A DNA stretch of 64,000 nt, from positions 124,001 through 188,000 of the forward strand of contig NZ_LMEY01000004.1 of NCBI RefSeq assembly GCF_001426665.1. Reading direction: 5' to 3'. A program made the translations under genes and the position numbers. This document shows, piece by piece, positions 52,301 to 61,633 of the stretch. How positions within the stretch are numbered: the first letter of the stretch is position 1; every line of letters begins with the position of its first letter. The notes beneath the pieces are model-generated. The model had not been told where the DNA came from. It ran no database searches and was given only the letters and a program-made list of their open reading frames with translations. The DNA comes from Rhizobium sp. Root1334 (lineage in GTDB: Bacteria; Pseudomonadota; Alphaproteobacteria; Rhizobiales; Rhizobiaceae).

Positions 52301-53323
52301 ATGAACAAAATGCTCTTTTCATCAGCCGCCGCGCTGATGCTCACCATGGGCGCTGCCCATGCCCAGGAAAAGACCCTGACAATTTCCGTCTATGCCTTCG
52401 CGCAGGACGAGTTCAAGGAGATCGTCTACGATCCCTTCGAAGCCAAATGCGGCTGCAAGCTGGTGGTCGAAACCGGCAACAGCGTCGAGCGCCTCGCCAA
52501 GATCGAAGCCAACAAGGCCAATCCGGTCATCGACATGGCCGTGGTTTCCATGGCTGACGCGCTATCTGCCGATCGCAACGGCCTGATCGAGAAGATCGAC
52601 AACACTAAGCTCAGCAATTTCGGCAAGCTCTACGACATCGCCAAGGATCCGAACGGCGACGGCATGAGTGTCGGCTATACGTTCTATGCAACCTCGATCG
52701 TCTACCGCACCGACAAGATGAAGATCGAGTCCTGGGCTGACCTCTTGAAGCCGGAATATGCCGGTCATGTCGCCTTCCCGAACATCACCACCAATCAAGG
52801 CCCGCCGTCCCTCTACATGCTCGGCAAGGCGCTTGGCACCGACACGCCGGATCTGAAGGGTTCAATTGAGGCCGTTGGCGCCAAGAAGGACGATATCGTC
52901 ACCTTCTACGTCAAATCCTCGCAGCTGGTGCAGTTGATGCAGCAGGAAGAAATCTGGGCGGCACCGATCGGCCGCTTCTCCTGGGCTCCCTTCACCAAGC
53001 TCGACCTGCCACTCGGCTGGGCGACCCCGAAGGAAGGCCAGACCGGCGGCATGAACGTCATGGTTCTCACCAAGGGCTCGAAGAACCAGGATCTGGCACT
53101 CGAATTCATGGATTTCTGGCTCTCCACGGACATCCAGACGAAGCTTGCCGAAAAGCTGGTCGATAGCCCGGCCAACAAGGAAGCCAAGGTTTCCGACGAA
53201 GTTGCGGGCAACCTGACCTATGGCGAAGAAACGGCCAACAGCCTGAAACTGATCCCGTCCGCCGTGGCACTCGACAACCGCGATGCGTGGCTGTCCGAGT
53301 GGAACGCCAAGGTCGGCCAGTAA
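52301..53323 (+). CDS. ABC importer binding protein (polyamine-type fold, probably purine-related)
   Basis: This 340-residue protein has a signal peptide (MNKMLFSSAAALMLTMGAAHA, cleavage before QEKT) and a family 1 solute-binding fold: ISVYAFAQDEFKEIVYDPFEAKCGC, VIDMAVVSMADALSADRNGLIEKID and GYTFYATSIVYRTDKMK. The ATG at 52301 has AAGGAG ten bases upstream. The partner permeases and ATPase are of the PotABC type, but the downstream nucleoside hydrolase and adenine deaminase suggest a purine nucleoside or related ligand. Confidence 0.85.
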   Translation: MNKMLFSSAAALMLTMGAAHAQEKTLTISVYAFAQDEFKEIVYDPFEAKCGCKLVVETGNSVERLAKIEANKANPVIDMAVVSMADALSADRNGLIEKIDNTKLSNFGKLYDIAKDPNGDGMSVGYTFYATSIVYRTDKMKIESWADLLKPEYAGHVAFPNITTNQGPPSLYMLGKALGTDTPDLKGSIEAVGAKKDDIVTFYVKSSQLVQLMQQEEIWAAPIGRFSWAPFTKLDLPLGWATPKEGQTGGMNVMVLTKGSKNQDLALEFMDFWLSTDIQTKLAEKLVDSPANKEAKVSDEVAGNLTYGEETANSLKLIPSAVALDNRDAWLSEWNAKVGQ

Positions 53324-53431
53324 CCGGTCAACACGAATGCCTCCCAAGGCAAGGGGCGCAGCGGGCGGACTCCGGTTCGCGGGCTGCGTCCCGACTGAAC
53401 TTGTTGCCCATGGTGGGGTGCTGCTGCCACA

Positions 53432-53544
53432 GCCCCTCACCCTAACCCTCTCCCCGCTTGCGGGGAGAGGGTATGACGGAGTTTGCCGCTTGTCCTTCTC
53501 CCCGTTCTAAGGGGAGAAGGTGGCCAACAGGCCGGATGAGGGGC
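53432..53544. repeat. RIME-like palindromic intergenic element
   Basis: An outer 8-base inverted repeat (GCCCCTCA at 53432, TGAGGGGC at 53537) bounds two internal hairpins. The first has CCCTCTCCCCGC/GCGGGGAGAGGG at 53446-53471 (12-base arms). The second has CCTTCTCCCC/GGGGAGAAGG at 53494-53520 (10-base arms). The CTCACCCTAACCCTCTCCCC stretch is typical of short mosaic repeats in Rhizobiales. It lies between the binding-protein gene and the first permease gene. Confidence 0.82.
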
Positions 53545-53617
53545 AGCCACCGAATATGCGTTTTTGGTAATCACCCGCACCGGGGATTCCATTTGAACTT
53601 GCTGGAGACGACAAACC

Positions 53618-54445
53618 ATGTTCCAGAACCGGGCAGAAGCATTGGCGCTCGCCCTGCCGGCCGCGATTTTCGCGGGGCTGGTCTTCCTCGTGCCGGTTAT
53701 CCTCTTGCTGTCGGAAGGTTTTCGATCGGCGGATAGCTGGAGCCTGTCGGCCTATGCGGATTTCTTCTCGCAGCCGTTGAACCGGACGGTCTTTCTACGG
53801 ACGCTGAAGCTCGGCGCACTCGTCACCGTGGCAGCCGCCGTCATCGGTTATGCGACTGCCTTTGCCATCGTAAGCCTCCCGCCCGGCGCCAAGGGCCGGA
53901 TGATCGGGCTTGTCGTTCTGCCGCTGATGATTTCGCCGGTCGCCCGCACCTATGCCTGGATCGTCATCCTTGGCCGCACCGGCATCGTCAACCAGGCGCT
54001 GATGGCTGTCGGCCTCAGCGACGAACCGATCCGTATCCTCTTCAGCGAAACCGCCGTCTTCATCGGCCTGTTGCAGCTGTTCCTGCCCTTGATGGTGATC
54101 TCGCTGATCAGCGCACTGGAAAACCTGCCGAAAGATGTCGTGCCCGCCGCCCGCGTTCTTGGCGCCAACTGGTTCCAGGTGTTCTGGAAAGTCATCCTGC
54201 CGCTGACCCGCGAAGGCCTGGTTGTCGGCGGAACGCTGGTCTTCACCGGTTCGATGACCGCCTATATCACGCCTGCCATTCTGGGCGGCTCGAAGGTGCT
54301 GATGCTGGAGACGCTGCTCTACCAGCAGGTCACCGTTGCCAACAATTTCGTCTCGGCAAGCGTTATCGCCTTCATCCTGATTGTCATGAGTTTTGCCGCC
54401 AATATTCTCCTGAAGCGGATCGCAACGGCGAGGAACAAGCGATGA
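53618..54445 (+). CDS. ABC importer permease (PotB-like)
   Basis: This 275-residue permease has about six membrane segments starting ALALALPAAIFAGLVFLVPVILLL. Its EAA loop is LPKDVVPAARVLGANWFQVFWKVILPLTREG. GGAG lies 11 bases before the ATG. The stop overlaps the next start by four bases. Confidence 0.9.
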   Translation: MFQNRAEALALALPAAIFAGLVFLVPVILLLSEGFRSADSWSLSAYADFFSQPLNRTVFLRTLKLGALVTVAAAVIGYATAFAIVSLPPGAKGRMIGLVVLPLMISPVARTYAWIVILGRTGIVNQALMAVGLSDEPIRILFSETAVFIGLLQLFLPLMVISLISALENLPKDVVPAARVLGANWFQVFWKVILPLTREGLVVGGTLVFTGSMTAYITPAILGGSKVLMLETLLYQQVTVANNFVSASVIAFILIVMSFAANILLKRIATARNKR

Positions 54446-55221
54446 CCCCGAGACTGTTTGCCCCGATTACGCTGCTTCTGGTGCTGATCTTCCTGATCGG
54501 CCCGTTCCTGATCATCGTTGCCGCCTCGTTCTCGGCCGGTGATACGCTGGCCTTCCCGCCGCAGGGTTTCTCGTTCAAGTGGATCCTCAAGGTCTTCACC
54601 GTCGAGAGTTTTCGCGACAGCTTCGTGATGTCGATGTTCCTGGCGATCGGCGGTACGTTTGCAGCGCTTCTGCTCGGCATTCCCGCCGCCTATGCGATGT
54701 CGCGCTACAAGCTGCCGATGTCCGAGACCGTGCGCACCGTCGTGTCGGCACCGATCATCGTGCCGGGCATCATCGTCGGCCTGGCGCTCCTGCGCTATTT
54801 CGTCGTACCCATCGGTGTATCGATCACGCTGGCGCTGTTCCTTGCCCATACGGCGCTGATCCTGCCCTATGCAGTGCGTGTCGTCTCGGCCAGCCTCAAC
54901 AATCTGCGCTCGGATATCGAGGAAGCCGCCGTTCTGCTCGGTTCGTCCCGGCTTGGCGCTTTCTTCCGGGTTGTACTGCCGAACATTCGCGGCGGCATCC
55001 TGTCGGCCTTCATTCTCGGCTTCGTGACCAGCTTCAATCAGGTTCCGGTTTCGCTGTTCCTGTCCGGGCCGGGTGTACGCACCCTGCCGATCGACATGCT
55101 CGGCTACATGGAGATCGTCTTCGATCCATCGATCGCCGCCCTGTCTTCGCTGCTCGCTTTCCTCTCCATCGGCATCGTCTTCCTCGCCGAACGTTTTCTG
55201 GGGTTCTCCCGCTATGTCTGA
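54442..55221 (+). CDS. ABC importer permease (PotC-like)
   Basis: This 259-residue permease has about six membrane segments beginning LFAPITLLLVLIFLIGPFLIIV. The EAA loop reads RSDIEEAAVLLGSSRLGAFFRVVLPNIRGG. It pairs with the PotB-like protein. Overlaps with both neighbours indicate one message. Confidence 0.9.
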   Translation: MTPRLFAPITLLLVLIFLIGPFLIIVAASFSAGDTLAFPPQGFSFKWILKVFTVESFRDSFVMSMFLAIGGTFAALLLGIPAAYAMSRYKLPMSETVRTVVSAPIIVPGIIVGLALLRYFVVPIGVSITLALFLAHTALILPYAVRVVSASLNNLRSDIEEAAVLLGSSRLGAFFRVVLPNIRGGILSAFILGFVTSFNQVPVSLFLSGPGVRTLPIDMLGYMEIVFDPSIAALSSLLAFLSIGIVFLAERFLGFSRYV

Positions 55222-56239
55222 CACATCCTTCCTCACCCTCGACAAACTTTCCCTCGCCTATGGCAAATCGATTGCCGTGAAGGATCTCGATCTCGAGATC
55301 CGCAAGGGCGAATTGCTGGCGCTGCTCGGCCCATCCGGCTGCGGCAAGACCACGACCATGCGCTCGATTGCCGGCCTGATGACGCCGGTTGGCGGCCGCA
55401 TCAGTCTCGATGGCACCGACATCACCCGGGTTGCCGCCAACAAGCGCGCCGTCGGGCTGGTGTTCCAGTCCTATGCGCTGTTCCCACATCTGACGGTGTT
55501 CGAAAATGTCGCGTTCGGCTTGAAGCTGAAAGGCATGACTGGGAAAGAACTCGAGGCGAAAGTGGCAGCCGGCCTCAAATCCGTTGGCCTCTCGGCCTTC
55601 GCCAGCCGCAAGACCCCGGAGCTTTCCGGTGGCCAGCAACAGCGCGTGGCACTTGCCCGCTCCATGGTCATGGAACCGAAAGTGCTCCTGCTCGACGAAC
55701 CGCTCTCCAATCTTGATGCGCGCCTGCGGCTGGAAATGCGCACCGAACTGCAGCGCGTCCAGAAGGAAAGCGGCGTGACGATGATCTTCGTCACCCACGA
55801 TCAGGTCGAGGCCCTGGCGCTCGCCGACCGGATCGTCGTGATGAAGAATGGCGCGATCGAACAGATCGGCACGCCGGAAGAAATCTACAATCACCCGGTC
55901 TCCAGCTTCGTCGCCGATTTCGTCGGCTTCGAAAACATCTTCGCCGTCGAAGGTGGCAAGCTGACCACCGAAAATGGCGCTGTCTCCCTCGCCAGGGAAC
56001 TGCCGGATGTGGCGGGTCTCGCCTGGCGGCCACGCGCAGTCTCTCTCGGTTCCGGCCCATTGACAGGTAGGGTCCGCGGCGTTTCCTTCGCCGGTGGAAC
56101 GCGCGAATATGTGCTGGAAACACCTCTCGGCATCATCAAGACGGAAGTGGATGCGACCTTGCCCGCCCATGCGCTTGGCGCCACCGTTGCGTTCGACCTG
56201 CCGGTTGAAGGTGCTGCCCTCCTCAAGCGTTTCGGATAA
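55214..56239 (+). CDS. ABC importer ATPase (PotA-like)
   Basis: This 341-residue ATPase has Walker A GPSGCGKTTTMRSIAG, Q-loop FQSYALFPHLTV, signature [15 protein letters not shown], Walker B VLLLDEPLSNLDARLR and switch histidine FVTHDQ. A C-terminal regulatory TOBE-like domain of about 100 residues ends it. The ATG at 55214 lies inside the previous gene's last codons, an eight-base overlap. Confidence 0.93.
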   Translation: MSDTSFLTLDKLSLAYGKSIAVKDLDLEIRKGELLALLGPSGCGKTTTMRSIAGLMTPVGGRISLDGTDITRVAANKRAVGLVFQSYALFPHLTVFENVAFGLKLKGMTGKELEAKVAAGLKSVGLSAFASRKTPELSGGQQQRVALARSMVMEPKVLLLDEPLSNLDARLRLEMRTELQRVQKESGVTMIFVTHDQVEALALADRIVVMKNGAIEQIGTPEEIYNHPVSSFVADFVGFENIFAVEGGKLTTENGAVSLARELPDVAGLAWRPRAVSLGSGPLTGRVRGVSFAGGTREYVLETPLGIIKTEVDATLPAHALGATVAFDLPVEGAALLKRFG

Positions 56240-56245
56240 GTCATC

Positions 56246-57169
56246 ATGGGTGTCTGGATCGATACGGATATGGGCTTTGACGACATCGCCGCCATTCTGG
56301 TGGTGATGCGTGCGGGCATTGCCATCGACGGCATATCGCTGGTGTTCGGCAATACGCCAATGGATCAAGTCCGCCGCAATACGGCGGGTGCTGCCAAGGC
56401 TTTCGGCTGGACGGTCCCGATTCATGCCGGACGCAGCCAGCCCGTTCTGGGCGTGCTCGAAACCGCGCAGGCGATTCTCGGCGAAACTGGTATTCCCACT
56501 GCCGGACGAACGCTTCCGGATGCCGGTGATGTAGCGGACAACGATGCTTTCTCTGCACTTTGCCGCTGGCTGGAAAACAAGCCCTCGCCACGCCGCATCC
56601 TGGCACTTGGGCCGCTGACCAACATCGCCGCCCTTGCCCTGGCACGGCCCGATCTCGCCACCCGCATCGATGAACTCACCTGGATGGGCGGCGGGCTTTC
56701 ACGCGGCAACCACACGGCATCGGCAGAGTTCAACGCGCTGGCCGACCCGGAAGCCGTCGCCATCGTGCTGTCGCATGGCCTGCCTTTGCGCATGGTCGAT
56801 CTCGACTTTTGCCGCAAGGTTCTGGCCGCACCCGCCGATATTGAGCCGGTACGGCAGACGGGCGGCGCCAACGCCGCGCTGCTGGCCGATATGCTCGCCG
56901 GTTACATCGATATCGGCGTCAGCCGCGGCCGGCCGGCGATGGCAATCTACGATCCCTCCGCTGCTGCTGCCTTTGTCCGCCCCGACCTCGTGACCTTTCA
57001 ATCCGCCCGGATCGACATGGAGCTTGCCGGCTCACTCACCCGCGGCCGCACCGTGGTGGAAACCCGCGCCAGCCATGGTGTCTTCAATGCCGAATTCGCC
57101 GTCGATTGCGATGCGGAGGCAATCAAGGCGATCGTGCTGGACGCGCTGCGCTGGGAGGCCGGTAAATGA
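56246..57169 (+). CDS. Inosine-uridine-type nucleoside hydrolase
   Basis: This 307-residue protein starts MGVWIDTDMGFDDIAAIL; Asp6, Asp8, Asp12 and Asp13 form the calcium-binding cluster of nucleoside hydrolases. LALGPLTNIAALAL and ITWMGGG-like ELTWMGGGLSRGNHTASAEFN follow. It splits imported ribonucleosides into base and ribose. It overlaps the adenine deaminase gene by four bases, so adenosine is a likely substrate by context. Confidence 0.9.
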   Translation: MGVWIDTDMGFDDIAAILVVMRAGIAIDGISLVFGNTPMDQVRRNTAGAAKAFGWTVPIHAGRSQPVLGVLETAQAILGETGIPTAGRTLPDAGDVADNDAFSALCRWLENKPSPRRILALGPLTNIAALALARPDLATRIDELTWMGGGLSRGNHTASAEFNALADPEAVAIVLSHGLPLRMVDLDFCRKVLAAPADIEPVRQTGGANAALLADMLAGYIDIGVSRGRPAMAIYDPSAAAAFVRPDLVTFQSARIDMELAGSLTRGRTVVETRASHGVFNAEFAVDCDAEAIKAIVLDALRWEAGK

Positions 57170-58953
57170 CAAAACCTGCAGCACCTCAACCCGCCGACCT
57201 CAACGAGGCCGGCCTGCGCGCCCGTGCGGTCGCAGCTGCGCGCGGCAATGCCCCGTTCGACACCCTGATCATCAATGGCACTCTGGTCGATATGGTGACC
57301 GGCGAGTTGCGGGCGGCGAATATCGGCCTCGTCGGACCGCTGATCGCCAGTGTCCACCCGACAGGAGCGAGGACCGACGCGGCGGAGATCATCGATATCT
57401 CCGGCGGTTTTATTTCGCCCGGCCTGATCGACACGCATATGCATATCGAAAGCTCGATGGTGACGCCCGCGACGTATGCCGCTGCTGTTCTGGCCCACGG
57501 CGTGACAACGATTGTCTGGGATCCGCACGAGTTCGGCAATGTCCACGGCATTGCCGGAGTGCGTTTCGCCGCCGATGCCGCCAACGCATCGCCGCTGCGC
57601 ATGATCCTGCTTGCGCCCTCCTGCGTGCCCTCAGCGCCGGGATTGGAGCTGAATGGCGCCGATTTTGATGCCGGCGTGATTGCCGATCTGCTGTCCTGGC
57701 CGGAAATCGGCGGCATCGCCGAGGTCATGAACATGCGCGGCGTAATCAACCGCGATCCGCGGATGAGCGCCATCGTCCAGGCAGGCCTTGCCTCGGAAAA
57801 ACTGATCTGCGGCCACGCGCGCGGACTGAACGGTGGTGATCTTGCCGCCTTCATGGCGGCAGGCGTCAGCTCGGACCACGAGCTGACATCTTCAGCCGAC
57901 CTGATGGAAAAGCTGCGCGCCGGCATGGCGATCGAGTTGCGCGGTTCCCACGATCATCTGCTGCCGGAGTTCGTTGAAGCCCTGAACCGGCTTGGCCATT
58001 TGCCGCAGACACTCACCCTCTGCACCGACGACGTCTTTCCCGACGACCTGGCAGACGGCGGAGGCCTTGACGACGTTGTGCGGCGCCTCGTTCGCTACGG
58101 CCTGAAACCGGAATGGGCGCTGCGGGCTGCCACGCTTAATGCCGCACAACGGCTGGGGCGTTCCGATCTTGGGCTGATCGCGGCAGGACGCCGCGCCGAT
58201 ATCGCCGTGTTCGACAATCTCAGCGACTTCAACGCTCGCATCGTCATCGCCAATGGCATTGTTGTTGCCAGGGATGGTGAGATGCTTGCAGATATCGCAG
58301 CGTCCGACCCATCGGTGCTTGAGCATTCCATGAAGATATCGCCGCTGACAGCCGATGATTTTCGTGTTGCTTCCAGCGAGACCAAAGTCCGGATCGCCAC
58401 AATCGACCAACCGCGCTTTACCCGTTGGGGCGAAGCGGAAGCAGAGGTACGGGATGGTTTTGTCGTACCGCCTGAGGGCACGACCCTGATTGCTGTGGCG
58501 CATCGCCACGGCCGCAGCGACGGCCGGCCGCGCGTCGGCTTCCTGCGCGGCTGGGGCGAATGGCGCGGCGCATTTGCCAATACCGTTTCCCATGACAGCC
58601 ACAACCTCACCGTGTTCGGCAGCGATCCGGACGACATGGCGCTTGCCGCCAATGCGGTGATCGCCGCGGGTGGCGGCATGGCCGTCGCATCCAGCGGAGT
58701 GGTCAAGGCCATCCTGCCGCTGCCGCTTTCGGGCCTGGTCTCGGATGCGCCGCTCAATGATGTGGCCCGGGATTTCGCGGATGTTCGCGCTGCGATGGAC
58801 GATATCGTCGACTGGCAGCCGCCCTATCTCGTCTTCAAGGCCTGTTTTGGGGCGACACTTGCCTGCAATGCCGGACCGCACCAGACAGACAGGGGCATTG
58901 CCGATGTCGAAACCGGTATGCTTATGGAAAGCCCGATCCTGACCAAGGCATAG
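57166..58953 (+). CDS. ade: Adenine deaminase
   Basis: This 595-residue amidohydrolase has the metal motif FISPGLIDTHMHIESSMVTP, TTIVWDPHEFGNVHG, CGHARGLNGGDLAAFMAAGVSSDHE and TDDVFPDDL, then a C-terminal domain with HRHGRSDG and SHDSHNLTVFG, as in AdeC. It deaminates adenine to hypoxanthine. With the nucleoside hydrolase it completes an uptake-to-hypoxanthine route. It is the last gene of the operon and converges with the M14 peptidase gene. Confidence 0.93.
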   Translation: MTKPAAPQPADLNEAGLRARAVAAARGNAPFDTLIINGTLVDMVTGELRAANIGLVGPLIASVHPTGARTDAAEIIDISGGFISPGLIDTHMHIESSMVTPATYAAAVLAHGVTTIVWDPHEFGNVHGIAGVRFAADAANASPLRMILLAPSCVPSAPGLELNGADFDAGVIADLLSWPEIGGIAEVMNMRGVINRDPRMSAIVQAGLASEKLICGHARGLNGGDLAAFMAAGVSSDHELTSSADLMEKLRAGMAIELRGSHDHLLPEFVEALNRLGHLPQTLTLCTDDVFPDDLADGGGLDDVVRRLVRYGLKPEWALRAATLNAAQRLGRSDLGLIAAGRRADIAVFDNLSDFNARIVIANGIVVARDGEMLADIAASDPSVLEHSMKISPLTADDFRVASSETKVRIATIDQPRFTRWGEAEAEVRDGFVVPPEGTTLIAVAHRHGRSDGRPRVGFLRGWGEWRGAFANTVSHDSHNLTVFGSDPDDMALAANAVIAAGGGMAVASSGVVKAILPLPLSGLVSDAPLNDVARDFADVRAAMDDIVDWQPPYLVFKACFGATLACNAGPHQTDRGIADVETGMLMESPILTKA

Positions 58954-59046
58954 TCGCCCGCCGCGACCGCTTCCACCAACTCTTGGCGGCATTTCGGCCG
59001 GGCATGAGCAGCCTCATGTCCGACCATGCTTCGCCGTCAGACGGGA

Positions 59047-60774
59047 TCAGCTGACCGAGACGATATCCTGCCAGGCCATATACGCAGACAGGACCAGTTC
59101 CATCTGAGCCGTATGACCTGCAATGAACTCTTCGCCGTAGATGGTCTCGTCCGGATATTCGGTGATCAGGGTCATCGGCACAGTGTGGCGATGATCGACT
59201 GAAATGAGGCAGGGGAAACCGTTGATAATCCGGAAGCCCGTCTCACCGGCATGAATCTCATAGAGTGCGATCTGCCTGTCGTTATACGCCAGTAGCCCGG
59301 GCACCTCTCCGAGATGCCGCGTCACCCGGTCGAGCAACGCCTCCGACTGGCTTTCCCAGTCAGGATGATGGCGAACGATCAGAAAAAAGCCTTTCGGCAG
59401 GGTCCAGGCGGCAAAACCACGCGGCACATAACCCGATAGCGGCCGGGTCCACTCATGCGAGGGATAGCCGTGCAGATTCACATGCAACTGCGCGCCGCTC
59501 AAATCCTGTGCCTTGAAGCGGATTTCCTTTTCGTTCACATGCCCGGCCGCATTTTCATATGTGCGGTACTCGAGGTCGTCACCGAGCGCGGTGTACCGGG
59601 CGGCGTGATGCATGTGGCGCGGGTTGTCGCGGCGCAAGCGCTGGTGCACCGCATAACCATCCGGATTCTCAAGTGGCGAAATGGTGAAATGCGCGCCCTT
59701 GCGCTCTGCAAGCTTGGCCGCGGCACGCAAAGCGCCGACGATGCCGGTGGTCTCATTTGGGTGCTGACCGCCGCTGATCATCACCGCGGCATCGCTGCCG
59801 GCGACATAGCGCGCGAAAACCGTGCGGCCGGACCGGGTGCGGGCATCAAACCCCTCCCCGCCGATCGCCTCCAGCTGGACCGCCACTTGGCCAGCGGCCA
59901 GCGGCTCGCTGGCGGTATCGATCGCCTGCGCGGCACCGTCGAGGAAACCGGTCGACAAGGCGCGGGTGGTTATGCTGAGCGTGATGGCACCTTCGACCTG
60001 CACGACTTCCGGCACGATCATGCCGGGCCTCAACCCCCGATCGCCCAACGGCCGGCCGGACTTCATCTGGAAAAATTCGAGAAGCGAAAAATACAGGTCC
60101 TCATGAAGCGCTTCGCGCAGGCTGACCACCTCATCGCCAATCGCCAGCGGCTCGTCGCTGGACGGATGACCAATGCGGATGTTCAGCTCTTCGAAATAGG
60201 GTTCGTCCTGGCCCCAGTCATAATCAGCGATCGCGGATATTGCAGTTTCGAATACCACCTCATAGTCCGTTTCCAGCCGTTCGCCGATCGTTTCACCAGC
60301 GCGGCGCAACCAGCCGGTTGGCGAGAGATTGGTCTGCCCGGTGCGATCCTGATGCACCCGGTTCGGCGCAAGAACAGTAACGGATTGCTCGATGTCGGCA
60401 CCCGTCAGCACCACCTCATAGAAGAACCCGCCGTCTGCGCGTGGAACAAATGCAATCTTTGCCTCGCCGACCAGCGCGCCCAGCGGATAGGTCTCCAGCC
60501 GGAAGCGGTTGTCAGATGCCGCTGGGTGGACCGGATAGCGGATTTCAATGGCCTCGACGCCTTTGAGATCAACCTCTTCGAGAAAGAAGGACAGCAACGG
60601 CTTGTAGGCGCTGCGGATGCGGGCCGTGATGCCTCTTTCCGATAACGCGCGTTCAGCCGCGGCGCGGCTTTCACGGTCGTCGAAGGTCCAGGCCTCAAAA
60701 CTGTCGCCCGGGACGGCGCGCGCCGCCAACTGATCGAGTGTGCGCTCAAAGGATTTCTGCAAGATCACGGTCAT
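59047..60774 (-). CDS. M14-family zinc carboxypeptidase-like protein
   Basis: This 575-residue protein has a roughly 310-residue N-terminal part of unclear family, then an M14 catalytic part with the zinc motif HPNE (His338, Glu341 in SGGQHPNETTG), ENPDGYAVHQRLRRDNPRHMHHAARYTALG, and a third zinc histidine in LHVNLHGYPSHEW. The start ATG at 60774 has GAGG seven bases upstream. No signal peptide is seen, so it probably cleaves imported peptides in the cytoplasm. It lies four bases after the DppC-like gene. Confidence 0.82.
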   Translation of the reverse strand: MTVILQKSFERTLDQLAARAVPGDSFEAWTFDDRESRAAAERALSERGITARIRSAYKPLLSFFLEEVDLKGVEAIEIRYPVHPAASDNRFRLETYPLGALVGEAKIAFVPRADGGFFYEVVLTGADIEQSVTVLAPNRVHQDRTGQTNLSPTGWLRRAGETIGERLETDYEVVFETAISAIADYDWGQDEPYFEELNIRIGHPSSDEPLAIGDEVVSLREALHEDLYFSLLEFFQMKSGRPLGDRGLRPGMIVPEVVQVEGAITLSITTRALSTGFLDGAAQAIDTASEPLAAGQVAVQLEAIGGEGFDARTRSGRTVFARYVAGSDAAVMISGGQHPNETTGIVGALRAAAKLAERKGAHFTISPLENPDGYAVHQRLRRDNPRHMHHAARYTALGDDLEYRTYENAAGHVNEKEIRFKAQDLSGAQLHVNLHGYPSHEWTRPLSGYVPRGFAAWTLPKGFFLIVRHHPDWESQSEALLDRVTRHLGEVPGLLAYNDRQIALYEIHAGETGFRIINGFPCLISVDHRHTVPMTLITEYPDETIYGEEFIAGHTAQMELVLSAYMAWQDIVSVS

Positions 60775-60778
60775 CGGA

Positions 60779-61627
60779 TTACCTCGAAGTTCTGCCGGTC
60801 GGGTCAAGGCTGTCGCGCAGCCAGTCGCCGAGAATGTTCAGGCCAAGCACGGTCAGGAGGATCGCAAGGCCCGGGAAGACGCTGACCCACCAGGCGGTCT
60901 GGAGATACGTGCGGCCATCGGCCAGCATGCCGCCCCAGCTCGGGATGGTTGGGTCGACGCCAAGCCCGAGGAAGGTCAGGCTGCTTTCCAGAAGAATGTT
61001 GTTGGCGACGTTGAGGGTCATGAGCACGATGACCGGCCCGATCAGGTTCGGCAGCAGGTGCTGAAAGATGATGCGCCAGTCTTTGACGCCGATCGCCCGC
61101 GCAGAGAGAATAAATTCCCGCTCGCGCAGCGTCAGCACCGAACCGCGGACCACGCGCGCATATTGTACCCATTGCGAAACGATCAGCAGGATGATCGTGT
61201 TGGTCAGGCTGCCGCCAACGATGGCGATGAAGGTGATCGCCAGCAGGATGAACGGCATGGCGAGCTGCAGGTCGGCAAAGCGCATCACCAGCATATCCCA
61301 GAAGCCGCGATAATAGCCGGCAATCAGGCCCATCAGCACGCCGAAGATCACCGCGCCGATTACCGAGGTGAAGCCGACCAGCAACGAAATCTTGCCGCCA
61401 GCGACCACGCGCGCCAGCACATCCCGGCCGAGCGGATCAGTGCCCAGCGGATAGGCGGCCGTGGTGAAGGGCTTGGTGAGGCGCGCGATCAGGTTGATCT
61501 TTTCAGCGCCGCCGGGAAACAGCACGTCGGATAGCAGCACCGCGAGGCAGATGATCAGCGTCAGCGACGCACCGAGGATGAATTCGAGACTGTAGAACTG
61601 CGACAGGCGGGAGGATTTGGTGGCCAT
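60779..61627 (-). CDS. Peptide/nickel-type ABC importer permease (DppC-like)
   Basis: This 282-residue permease starts with an N-terminal membrane segment (FILGASLTLIICLAVLLSDVLFPG), followed by FTTAAYPLGTDPLGRDVLARVVAGG, the classic DppC/OppC motif. The EAA loop is LSARAIGVKDWRIIFQHLLPNLIGPVIV. It lies six bases downstream of the DppB-like gene. Confidence 0.92.
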   Translation of the reverse strand: MATKSSRLSQFYSLEFILGASLTLIICLAVLLSDVLFPGGAEKINLIARLTKPFTTAAYPLGTDPLGRDVLARVVAGGKISLLVGFTSVIGAVIFGVLMGLIAGYYRGFWDMLVMRFADLQLAMPFILLAITFIAIVGGSLTNTIILLIVSQWVQYARVVRGSVLTLREREFILSARAIGVKDWRIIFQHLLPNLIGPVIVLMTLNVANNILLESSLTFLGLGVDPTIPSWGGMLADGRTYLQTAWWVSVFPGLAILLTVLGLNILGDWLRDSLDPTGRTSR

Positions 61628-61633
61628 CGGCGA

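Noticed and set aside
53432-53544. CRISPR-like repeat or phage attachment site
   Set aside because: There is one element with internal hairpins, no repeated spacer pattern and no cas or integrase gene.
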